A stretch of DNA of 64,000 nucleotides from Saccharothrix sp. S26 (GTDB lineage: Bacteria; Actinomycetota; Actinomycetes; Mycobacteriales; Pseudonocardiaceae). The stretch spans positions 1 to 64,000 of the forward strand of contig NZ_JAJUWT010000031.1 in the NCBI RefSeq assembly GCF_021390395.1, in the 5' to 3' direction. Under the pieces are notes generated by a model, which searched no databases, had not been told where the DNA came from, and saw only the letters and a list, made by a program, of their open reading frames with translations. A program made the translations under genes and the position numbers. Of the stretch, positions 35,349-43,736 are shown in pieces. Every line of letters starts with the position of its first letter. The first letter of the stretch is position 1.

Positions 35349-35656
35349 GCGGCTTCGACGTCAGCGTGTCGGGCCTGCGCAGGGGCGCGGGCCAGTTCGG
35401 CGCGGCCGGTGACGCGCTGGACGGCGTGTTGCAGGCGTTGAACTCGGCGTTGCAGGCCGAGGGGCAGTGCTGGGGCGGCGACGAGTCCGGGCAGGCGTTC
35501 GCCAAGCAGTACGTGCCGAACTCGCAGGCGACGTTGGAGGCCTTCGGCAACCTCGCCCGGGCCTTGGCCGACATCCGCACCGGCGTGGAGCAGACCGCCG
35601 ATGCCTACGAGGGTTCCGACCAGGGCAACGCGACCGGGATCTCCCGGACTTACTGA
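35345..35656 (+). CDS. WXG100-like type VII secretion protein
   Basis: 103 residues, GTG start overlapping the previous stop. Two helices are joined by a turn with CWGGDESGQAF, a variant of Trp-X-Gly. The start GFDVSVSGLRRGAGQFGAAGD and the C-terminal VEQTADAYEGSDQGNA fit the ESX/WXG100 pattern (Yxxx[DE] appears as YEGSD). It probably pairs with the N-terminal helical part of the giant protein that follows 11 bases later and guides it to a type VII machine, which is not encoded in this window. Confidence 0.85.
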   Translation: MSGFDVSVSGLRRGAGQFGAAGDALDGVLQALNSALQAEGQCWGGDESGQAFAKQYVPNSQATLEAFGNLARALADIRTGVEQTADAYEGSDQGNATGISRTY

Positions 35657-35667
35657 GGGGCACTGCG

Positions 35668-38600
35668 GTGGGCATCGAGATCCCGAGCGAGGTCACGTGG
35701 CTCTTCCCGATCGTGGTCGGGCAGAGCTGGCCGGAGGGTGACGAGACGGCGCTGCGGCGGATGGCCGACGCCTACCGCACGGCCGCGCAGGGCGTGAAGT
35801 CGGTCATCGACGACGGCAACGGCGCGGCGTCGACCGTGTACGCGAGCCAGACCGGCGAGGCCGTCAAGGCGTTCGAGGAGTACTGGAAGAAGTTCGCCGA
35901 CGGCGACGACTCGTACCTGCCGAAGCTGCAGAAGATCTGCGAGCAGCTGGCCGAGAGCTGCGACAACACCGCGTTGGAGGTGGAGTACACCAAGCTGTCG
36001 ATCATCGCGTCGCTGATCGCGCTGGCGATCGAGATCGCCGCGCTGATCGCCGCGGCGTTCGGCACGTTCGGCGCGTCGACGGCGGGCATCCCGATCGCGC
36101 AGCAGGCGACGCGGCTGATCGTGCAGTTCACGTTCCGGCAGTTGATCATCGCGATCCTCAAGGAGGTCGCGATCTCGGTCGGCATCGACGCGGCCATCCA
36201 GGCGGTGCAGGTGGCGCGCGGCGACCGCGAGTCGTGGGACTGGGGCAAGACGACCGAGGCGGCGGTCTCCGGCGCGGTGTCCGGTCTGGTCGGCGGCGTG
36301 TCGGGCGGGCTGAAGTTCGAGGGCGGCGGGCTGGCCGGGCAGGTGGCCGCCGGCGCGACGCGGGGTGCGGTCGAGGGCGCGGTGTCCACGGTGGGCACGG
36401 CGGCGGTGATGGGGCAGGACATCTCGGCGCGCGACGTGCTGATGGGCGCGTCGGCGGGCGCGGTGTCCGGCGGGATCGGCGGGGCGAAGGACGGCATCTC
36501 CGTCGAGCCGCCGCGGATCAACCCCGGCGGCCCGGACGGCGGACCGCCCAACCTCGGACCTGCGCCGGGCGGCGTTCCCGGTGGTGCGCCGGGCGGGGTG
36601 CCCGGTGGCGCGACGCCCGCCGGTCCGCCGGTGAGCCGTGACGGCTTGAACCGCCCGCCCGCGGGCACGACGGCGGCGTCGTCGGTGGCCGCGCCGCCCG
36701 CGCCGGGGCCCAGGGTCAGCGCGCCGCCTTCGGTCGGCGGGGACTCTTCGCCGGGCGGGTCGTCGTCCCCCGCGGCTCCTTCGACCTTCGGCGGGGCACC
36801 TGGTGGCACGACCGGTGGGCGCGGCGGTGCTTCGGTGCCGACGTCGCCGGTCGGTGGTGGGGCCGGGCCGTCCATCGGCAGCCGGTTGGGCACGGCTCCC
36901 AGCGCTCCGACCCCGGCCGCCGCTCCCGGTGGCGCGGCACCTGCCGCGACTCCGGGCGGTTCCGCCGCGCGGCCGCCCGGCGGGATGCCGGCCGGCGGGC
37001 CGGTGCCGGGCGGGGCGTCGTTCATCCCTGGTCCGGCCGGTTCGCCGACCGGGGCCGGCACTGCCTCCCCCGCCGCCGGCGCGACGCCCCAGGGTGGGCC
37101 TGGTCTCCGGCCGGGCGGCGGGATGCCGACTTCGATGCCCGGTGGAGCGGCTGCGGGTGGGGCTGTCCCGGGCGGAGCCTCGTTCGGTGGCAGCACCGCC
37201 GGCCCCGCCCACGGCGGAACGGCGGCCGGTGGGCCGACGCCTGGCGGGTCGCTGCCCGGTGGCCCCACGCACGGCGGAACGGTGACCGGTGGGCCGACGC
37301 CCGGCGGATCGACCCCTGGCGGGTCGCTGCCCGGTGGATCCGCTCACGGTGGGTCGACGCCCGGTGGGTCGACGCCTGGCGGACCGACGCCCGGTGGGTC
37401 GCTGCCCGGTGGGTCGACGCCGGGCGGGTCGACGCCTGGTGGACTGACGCCCGGTGGGCCTACGCCTGGCACAGGTGTGCCGGGCAGCGGTGCCACGCCT
37501 GGTGGTTCGGTGCCTGGTGCTTCGCCGCTTGGTGGCCCGACGCCCGGTGGTGCGGTGCCGGGAACCGGTGTGCCCGGCGGACCGGTGTCCGGTGGGGCTG
37601 TGCCTGGCGGTGGGGTTCCCGGTGGTGCGCCCGTTGGCGGGCCGGTGCCGGGTGGTGCGCCCGTGGGCGGGACTGCCGGTGGGCCGGTGGCGGGCGGTGT
37701 GATCCCCGGTGGGATGCCGGTCGGTGGCGCGGCTCCGGGCGGGCCGGCGGCCGGTTCCGCACCGGTGAGCGGTTCGACGCCGGGAGCCGCGCACCCGGCT
37801 GCCGGCGGGAACGGTCCGGCACCGGCGGCTGGGACTCCGGCGGCCGGGGCTCCGATCGCCGGCGCGGCTGGTGGTGCGCCGGCCGGTGGTGGTGCGCCGG
37901 GTGGACGCGGGCCGGTCGCGCCTGCGGCCAACGGGTTCGCGCCCGAGGCGTCTGCCTCTCCGCCCGCTCGGAACGACGCCGTGGCGGCCAGTTCCCTGAC
38001 CGGGATGCCGGTCGAGTCGTTGCCGGCGACCGGTCCCGTCACGATGCCTGAACAACGCGGCCCCGCGGCGCCGCACACCCCGATGCCCCAGCCGGGCTCC
38101 TTCGGGCCTCAGCCCGGCGGGTTCGGACCGCAGCCGGGCAGTTCCGCGCCGGTCCGGCCCGACGCTGCGGCACCGGCACGTGCGCCGGAACCCGCCGCAC
38201 GCCCCGTCGCAGCGCCGCCCACGGCCCCGATCCGCACCGACGGGCCCGCACCGGCGGCCCGGGGCGGTGACAGCCCGACGCCGTCCGTCGACAGCCCCGC
38301 GGCCGACGGGCCCAAGCCGGACGGCACGCCGACCGACGGCACGCCGACCGACAGCACGCCGACCGACAGCACGCCGCCAGTGGACGGCCCTGACGGCACC
38401 GACGGCCCGGACACGCCGGACCGCCCGGAGACCCCGTCGGACCTGGTCGGCGAGCCGGGTGACGAGCACTCACCGGCGTCCAGCCACGAGTGGCCCGCCG
38501 AGACCCCCACCGACGCGACCGCCGACACCGGCACGACCGCCGACACCGACCCGTTCCCCCACAAGAACGTCTGGAACCAGCCCGCGGGCGTCGTGCCCGG

Positions 38601-41600
38601 CTTCTCCCACGACGGCGACTACGTCTCCGTCCACGAGAGCACCGGCCCCACCGACCAGTCCGTCGGCACGTACGACCAGCGCGCCGCCGCCCTCATCGAG
38701 CCGACCTACCAGCCCTACGGCCCGTACGGCGACTACCAGTCGTTCCGCGACGCCCACTCCAAGCCCGACGGCAGCATCGCCTGGCCGCCGAACCAGGGCG
38801 CGGACGGCCCGCGGGTGGTGGTGGAGCTGCCCGCCGGCACCGTGCTGGACCGGTTCGGCAGCCCCAACGGCGACTTCCTGTCCCCGTTGCGCCCGGACGG
38901 CCAGGCGTACGGGTTCGGCGAGCGCGCGATCATGCCGGACAGCCTCGGCAAGGGCTACCACGTCTACGTCCTGGACGCCCCGCTGACCGTCGAGCTGGCC
39001 CCGGTCGCGCCCGCGTTCGACCAGAACGGTGGCGCGCGCCAGCTCCAGCCGGTCCTCGACGCGGCCCTCGCGGACCCGAACACGGGCCAGATGAGCGTCC
39101 AGCGCCTGATCGACCTGGGCGTGCTGCACGAGGTGGACGTGCCACCGGCCGACGGCCGCGTGCTGCCGCCCGACTTCGGCACGTTCGACCGCGACGGCAA
39201 CGTCCGCACCCCGGACCCGGTCACCGTGGCCGAGGCGCGCAACGGCGCGTTCGACGACTACACCCCGGCCGACCCGCCCGCGAGCCTGACGCCCAACCCC
39301 GACCTCGGCCCGGTCGCGCACCAGGGACCGATCCCGATCGGCGAGGTGTCCCAGCGCGTCGACCAGGCGATCCGCAACAGCCAGGTCACCGACGCGGGCG
39401 TCGCGCTGCACACCGAGGACCGCCTGCGCGACCTGTCGAGCCGCATCCCGGCCACCGACGGCCACGCCGTGCTGGACATCCACACCGACGGCGACGGCGT
39501 CCGCATCGGCGACACCCACTACACCCGCGCCGAGCTGGTCGAGCTGATCGGCAACCACCCCGACCTCGCCGACCGCACGATCGTGCTCGTCGGCTGCGAC
39601 GCGGGCGCGGGCGGTGAGAACAGCCTGGCCGCGCACGTCGCCCGGGAGACCGGCCAGCGGGTCATCGCGCCGGACAACCTGGCCTGGTCCGACCGCGACG
39701 GCAACCTCTACAGCAGCTCACCCGACCCGTCCGGTGGGCCGAAGCTCCCGCCGGACGGCGGCTGGCACGCGTTCGAGCCCGACGGCACGCACGCGCCCGT
39801 CGGCGAGCACGGCATGCCGCCCGGCCACGAGCCCAAGGGCGACCTGGCGACCGACGGCCAGGAGCACCGCGGCCGGCTCGACATCGAGCCGCAGGTCCAG
39901 CAGCCGTGGACGGCTCCCGAGACCACGCACGAGCAGCACGTCCGGCTGCGCGACGACCAGTCGTTCTTCCGCGGCGGCCAGGACCTGCCCGCCGACACCC
40001 GGATCACGATCCGCGGCGAGGACGGCCAGGTCCGCACGGTCGTGCACGTGGACGCCGACGGCAAGGTCCACGTCGACGCCATCGCGCCCAACACCCGCCA
40101 CGGCGACAACCCCGAGGTCCGCCACCCCGCGCCGAACGCCCACTACCGCGTCGAGCTCGGCCACCGGCACGACGTCTTCGTCGCCAACGCCGACGGCACC
40201 CGCCAGACCACCCAGGACACCATCAAGATCGGCGACCGGGTCGTCGCGATCGACCGCGCGGTGATCATCGAGCCGATCCCCGAGCCCGCCAACGGCCGCC
40301 TGACCGTCGACCGGGACCACCCGCTGGCCCCGCGCCCGGACGAGGCGTTCACCGCGCGCACCGACCTCCCGCCGAACACGCGGATGGAGGTCCACGACAC
40401 CGACGGCACCTACCGCGGCACGGTCCAGACCGACGCCGACGGCAAGCCGAGGTGGGTGGCCGCACCGGACTACCTGTCCACCGACGTGCGCAACCCGGAG
40501 GTCCAGCACACCTCGCAGGGCACGAACTACAACATCGACCGCGGCCCGCTGCACCAGGAGTTCACCACCGACGCCCACGGCCACCCGCAGCACGCCGTCG
40601 AGCGCACCGAGCCGCCCACCACCAGGCAGCACCCGGTCACCGGCGTGGGGCAGGGCGAGCCGTTCAGCCGTCCCGGCCAGGTGCACGACCCGAGCACCGA
40701 GTACCTGGTCACCGACGAGCACGGCCAGCGCCGCGGCCGGTTCCTCACCGACGAGTCGGGCCACGTGGTCTTCGAGGACACCCACTCGGGCCAGCGCAGC
40801 CGGGTCAACGCCGAGATCACCCACGCCCCGCCGACCGCCCAGGTCACCTCCGACGGCTTCTACGGCCTCGGCAAGGCCCTCAACCCGACCCAGACCTGGC
40901 CGACGCCCGCCAACGGCGAGGTGAAGCTGGCCGTGCAGCGGACGAAGACCGACGACGGGTACGCGTACTCGGTGAAGGTCGTCAGCGGCGACACCAGCGG
41001 CTGGACGCCGGAGCAGCGCGCCGCGGCCACCCGCCCGTTCAGCAACGCCGACCCGTTCGCCGCCCGCCCCGACCTGCCGCCGAACACCCGGTTCGTGCTG
41101 GACGACCACAAGAAGCAGGGCTACGGCACGTTCCAGACCGGGCCGGACGGCACGACCTCGCACGTGCACACGTTCCGGCCGTTCAGCCCGGACCTGAACA
41201 ACCCGCTGCCCAACGCGGTGCTGGTCGCCGACAACGACGCGTGGCGCGGTCGCACGAACGGCGACGGCGACACGGTCGCCACGACCGGTCGGCCGGACCT
41301 GAGGTCCGGCGGCGCGATCCGGCGCGACGGCGGCGCGCAGTTGGAGGTGGGCAACCACGGCGAGGTCGACGCGGACGGCAAGAAGCTCTCCGACGGCGGC
41401 CACCACCAGGGCAACGAGACCGGCGGGCCCGGCGAGGCGGCGAACCAGTCGAGCCAGCAGCGCGACCAGAACCAGGGCAACGGGCGCCCGGCGTTCGTGA
41501 CCGCCGAGACGTGGCACCGCATGGAGCGGGACCGCGCGAAGTTCCTGAGGTCCGGCGGTACGGTCGAGATGATCGACACGTTCGCCCTGCGCGACCCGCT

Positions 41601-41724
41601 CCAGCGCCACCCTCACACCTACCAGACGCGGTGGCGTGTGACGCTCGCCGACGGCACGACCGAGATCTACGTCAGGAGCTACCCGAATGAGCACAACGCA
41701 GCCCTCTGGCCGGCCGACTTCTGA
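35668..41724 (+). CDS. 2018-residue polymorphic toxin with internal TNT domain
   Basis: GTG start 35668. Helical WXG/LXG-like N-terminus (about 1-110: WLFPIVVGQSWPEGDETAL), a hydrophobic segment (about 110-190), then about 600 residues of Gly/Pro/Thr repeats (GGSTPGG type). A TNT domain (about 965-1130) keeps LDRFGS (Arg1062, Phe1070), YHVY (His1098) and NGGARQ (Gln1125), matching the NAD-glycohydrolase residues of CpnT. Next is a block with LDIHTDGD (His1272) and VLVGCDAG (Cys1310), a possible caspase/C80-like self-protease. Four degenerate repeats (about 1430-1900, for example DLPPNTRMEVHDTDG) precede a short C-terminal tip (IDTFALRDPLQRHPHTYQT) of unknown function. The 3' end overlaps the immunity-like gene by 38 bases. 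Confidence 0.85.
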   Translation: MGIEIPSEVTWLFPIVVGQSWPEGDETALRRMADAYRTAAQGVKSVIDDGNGAASTVYASQTGEAVKAFEEYWKKFADGDDSYLPKLQKICEQLAESCDNTALEVEYTKLSIIASLIALAIEIAALIAAAFGTFGASTAGIPIAQQATRLIVQFTFRQLIIAILKEVAISVGIDAAIQAVQVARGDRESWDWGKTTEAAVSGAVSGLVGGVSGGLKFEGGGLAGQVAAGATRGAVEGAVSTVGTAAVMGQDISARDVLMGASAGAVSGGIGGAKDGISVEPPRINPGGPDGGPPNLGPAPGGVPGGAPGGVPGGATPAGPPVSRDGLNRPPAGTTAASSVAAPPAPGPRVSAPPSVGGDSSPGGSSSPAAPSTFGGAPGGTTGGRGGASVPTSPVGGGAGPSIGSRLGTAPSAPTPAAAPGGAAPAATPGGSAARPPGGMPAGGPVPGGASFIPGPAGSPTGAGTASPAAGATPQGGPGLRPGGGMPTSMPGGAAAGGAVPGGASFGGSTAGPAHGGTAAGGPTPGGSLPGGPTHGGTVTGGPTPGGSTPGGSLPGGSAHGGSTPGGSTPGGPTPGGSLPGGSTPGGSTPGGLTPGGPTPGTGVPGSGATPGGSVPGASPLGGPTPGGAVPGTGVPGGPVSGGAVPGGGVPGGAPVGGPVPGGAPVGGTAGGPVAGGVIPGGMPVGGAAPGGPAAGSAPVSGSTPGAAHPAAGGNGPAPAAGTPAAGAPIAGAAGGAPAGGGAPGGRGPVAPAANGFAPEASASPPARNDAVAASSLTGMPVESLPATGPVTMPEQRGPAAPHTPMPQPGSFGPQPGGFGPQPGSSAPVRPDAAAPARAPEPAARPVAAPPTAPIRTDGPAPAARGGDSPTPSVDSPAADGPKPDGTPTDGTPTDSTPTDSTPPVDGPDGTDGPDTPDRPETPSDLVGEPGDEHSPASSHEWPAETPTDATADTGTTADTDPFPHKNVWNQPAGVVPGFSHDGDYVSVHESTGPTDQSVGTYDQRAAALIEPTYQPYGPYGDYQSFRDAHSKPDGSIAWPPNQGADGPRVVVELPAGTVLDRFGSPNGDFLSPLRPDGQAYGFGERAIMPDSLGKGYHVYVLDAPLTVELAPVAPAFDQNGGARQLQPVLDAALADPNTGQMSVQRLIDLGVLHEVDVPPADGRVLPPDFGTFDRDGNVRTPDPVTVAEARNGAFDDYTPADPPASLTPNPDLGPVAHQGPIPIGEVSQRVDQAIRNSQVTDAGVALHTEDRLRDLSSRIPATDGHAVLDIHTDGDGVRIGDTHYTRAELVELIGNHPDLADRTIVLVGCDAGAGGENSLAAHVARETGQRVIAPDNLAWSDRDGNLYSSSPDPSGGPKLPPDGGWHAFEPDGTHAPVGEHGMPPGHEPKGDLATDGQEHRGRLDIEPQVQQPWTAPETTHEQHVRLRDDQSFFRGGQDLPADTRITIRGEDGQVRTVVHVDADGKVHVDAIAPNTRHGDNPEVRHPAPNAHYRVELGHRHDVFVANADGTRQTTQDTIKIGDRVVAIDRAVIIEPIPEPANGRLTVDRDHPLAPRPDEAFTARTDLPPNTRMEVHDTDGTYRGTVQTDADGKPRWVAAPDYLSTDVRNPEVQHTSQGTNYNIDRGPLHQEFTTDAHGHPQHAVERTEPPTTRQHPVTGVGQGEPFSRPGQVHDPSTEYLVTDEHGQRRGRFLTDESGHVVFEDTHSGQRSRVNAEITHAPPTAQVTSDGFYGLGKALNPTQTWPTPANGEVKLAVQRTKTDDGYAYSVKVVSGDTSGWTPEQRAAATRPFSNADPFAARPDLPPNTRFVLDDHKKQGYGTFQTGPDGTTSHVHTFRPFSPDLNNPLPNAVLVADNDAWRGRTNGDGDTVATTGRPDLRSGGAIRRDGGAQLEVGNHGEVDADGKKLSDGGHHQGNETGGPGEAANQSSQQRDQNQGNGRPAFVTAETWHRMERDRAKFLRSGGTVEMIDTFALRDPLQRHPHTYQTRWRVTLADGTTEIYVRSYPNEHNAALWPADF

Positions 41725-42163
41725 GCAGCGCCACGACGAGCTGCTCCAGCACATCGGGGGCATGCTGCTGGACGCTGCTCCGGAGGGTTTCCGGCGGATC
41801 GACCTGCTGGTGCGGATGACCGTGGCGGTGCAGGACGCGGCGCTGACGGTGTACATGCCCGACCGCGGCACGCCCGAGGTGATGCCGCCGGAAGGGCTCA
41901 ACGCCGCGTTCCAGGAGATGCGCCAGGTGCTCTACCAGCCGGGTCGCGGCACGTGGTTCTCCGCGCGGTGCGTGGTCAACGCGCCGGTCAGCATCGACAT
42001 CACCTACAACTTCGACCACGACCCCCAGTTCACCCCGCCCGTGCCGGCCGCCGACTTCGCCCGTGACCTCCAGGTCTTCCCCCGCGACGAGGCCTTCATC
42101 CCCGACTGGCTGCGCGCCAAGCTGGTCGAGGCGAGCGAGACGACCGAGGAGCAGAACGCATGA
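41687..42163 (+). CDS. immunity-like protein of the toxin locus
   Basis: 158 residues, ATG start inside the end of the giant toxin gene. One alpha/beta domain: HDELLQHIGGMLLDAAPEGFRR, strands around VQDAALTVYMPD, then MRQVLYQPGRGTWFSARC and PDWLRAKLVE. It resembles YezG/DUF600-type immunity proteins by pattern (inference). The same domain forms the first 140 residues of each of the next two proteins. Position and overlap make it the best candidate for the cognate immunity protein. The stop overlaps the next start (ATGA). Confidence 0.75.
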   Translation: MSTTQPSGRPTSEQRHDELLQHIGGMLLDAAPEGFRRIDLLVRMTVAVQDAALTVYMPDRGTPEVMPPEGLNAAFQEMRQVLYQPGRGTWFSARCVVNAPVSIDITYNFDHDPQFTPPVPAADFARDLQVFPRDEAFIPDWLRAKLVEASETTEEQNA

Positions 42164-43662
42164 CCGCGCCGCAGCTGGACGTCGAGGACCAGAACGCGAT
42201 CCTCGGCTCCGTCACCACCCTGCTGGTGCAGCGCCTGCCCGGTGACTGGGAGCAGTTGTTCGTCGACTTCCGCATGGTGGGCCGCTACCTGGAGACGCAG
42301 GTGTCGGGGCTGACCATGTACGGCTCGTCGTTCGACTGGGAGCTGCCGCCGGAGGCGCTGCCGTTCTTCGTGCAGTTGCGCGACGGCATGGCGCGGCCGG
42401 GTCACGGCACGTGGTTCACGCTGAAGTTCCACCTCGTGCACCCCGACACGTACTCGGCGGAGTTCGACCGGGACGGCGAGCCGGACTGGACGCAGCCGCC
42501 CGCGCCCCAGCACTACGCCGAAGAGCTGGAGATCTACCCGCGCGACGACGACGCGGTCCCGGCGTGGCTGCGCGAGCGCGCGGGCCTGGGCCCGGCGCGG
42601 GGCGCGGTGATCGCCGCGCCGCTGTTCGACGGGCCGGACCCGGCGGTGCACGCCCGGCCCGCCGTGCACCCGCAGGAGCTGGACGACGTGCTGGCCTACC
42701 TGGAGAACGCGCCGGTCGTGCTGGCCGCGCGGTCCTACGGCCCGGACGCGCTCGAGCCGGGCGCCACGCCGTCCGTGCCGCTGTCCTTCCACACCGACGG
42801 CACCTGGGTGTGGCCCGGCGGGGTGGCGTACTACCTGCGCAACCACCACCTGCCGCCCGTGCCGCAGCTGGTCCAGCACATCCGGGACAACGGCTACGCC
42901 GTGCCGCCGGTCGACCCCGAGGCCGAGCGGGCGGCCGCCGCCGTGGCCACCGGGCAGGCCGAGGGCGCGCCGCTGCCCGAGCACCGGCCGCGCGTGATCA
43001 CCGAGGCCGACCAGCGCGCGCTCGACCACCTCAAGGAGCGGCTGGACCACTTCGGCGTGGCCGAGTCCGAGTACGGGATCGTGGAGCCGAAGGCCGACGC
43101 GTTCGTGATCGAGCCCGCGCCGGGACCGTCCGGCTGGCAGGTCCAGTTCTGGGACGCCGACCGCGGCCCGCACGGCCGGCCGCGCGTGTACGAGCACGCG
43201 GTGGACGCGGCGAAGGTGCTGCTGGCCGAGCTGCTGTGGCGGGCGGACCTGGACCGGACGCGCGCGGCGGCGGACACGGGCGCGCTGGTGCTGCCGGTCG
43301 CGGACATCCAGCCGCTGCCCGACGAGCCGCCGCTGTCGTTGTTCCGCGACCGCGAGAACGCGGTCGTGCCGGTCGGCGTCGAGCTGGACCGGTTCGGGGC
43401 CGAGGTGGGCAACCTCGTCTACGCCTCGGGCACCCCGTTCGGTCAGCGGTCGCTGCCACCGGATTGGCTGAACCGCCGCTACCACGTGTACCGGGTGCAG
43501 AAGCCGGTGCCGGCGCTTAAGGGCGTCGCGGTGCCGTGGTTCGGGCAGCCCGGCGGTGGCACGGGCTACTTCCTCGCCCGTTCGGTGCGCGACCTGCTCG
43601 CCGACGGCAGCCTGGTCGAGGTGCCCGCCGGGGACGCTCGGCAACCGCAACCGGGCGTCTAG
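42160..43662 (+). CDS. immunity-like domain fused to TNT-like domain
   Basis: 500 residues. Residues 1-140 repeat the fold of the preceding small protein (LPGDWEQLFVDFRMVGRYL; PGHGTWFTLKFHL; VPAWLRERAG). Then come a domain with FHTDGTWVWPGGVAYYLR (about 150-260), a helical/beta domain (about 285-375) and a C-terminal TNT domain (about 390-495). The TNT part keeps LDRFG (Arg411) and YHVY (His442), but where CpnT has Tyr it has Leu (GNLVY), and the essential Gln of QPGGGxQ is Gly (QPGGGTGY). It may therefore be catalytically dead. Part of the tight cluster, with a four-base overlap upstream. Confidence 0.85.
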   Translation: MTAPQLDVEDQNAILGSVTTLLVQRLPGDWEQLFVDFRMVGRYLETQVSGLTMYGSSFDWELPPEALPFFVQLRDGMARPGHGTWFTLKFHLVHPDTYSAEFDRDGEPDWTQPPAPQHYAEELEIYPRDDDAVPAWLRERAGLGPARGAVIAAPLFDGPDPAVHARPAVHPQELDDVLAYLENAPVVLAARSYGPDALEPGATPSVPLSFHTDGTWVWPGGVAYYLRNHHLPPVPQLVQHIRDNGYAVPPVDPEAERAAAAVATGQAEGAPLPEHRPRVITEADQRALDHLKERLDHFGVAESEYGIVEPKADAFVIEPAPGPSGWQVQFWDADRGPHGRPRVYEHAVDAAKVLLAELLWRADLDRTRAAADTGALVLPVADIQPLPDEPPLSLFRDRENAVVPVGVELDRFGAEVGNLVYASGTPFGQRSLPPDWLNRRYHVYRVQKPVPALKGVAVPWFGQPGGGTGYFLARSVRDLLADGSLVEVPAGDARQPQPGV

Positions 43663-43736
43663 GCACGGTCGCGTGGCGTCATTACTCCGTTCGGCTCAGC
43701 GGGGTGCCGTGCGGGCACGGGGAGTCGCGGGGGAAG

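Noticed and set aside
37200-37460. Direct repeats in the toxin gene
   Set aside because: In-frame GGSTPGG-type coding repeats with codon drift, not a mobile or regulatory repeat.
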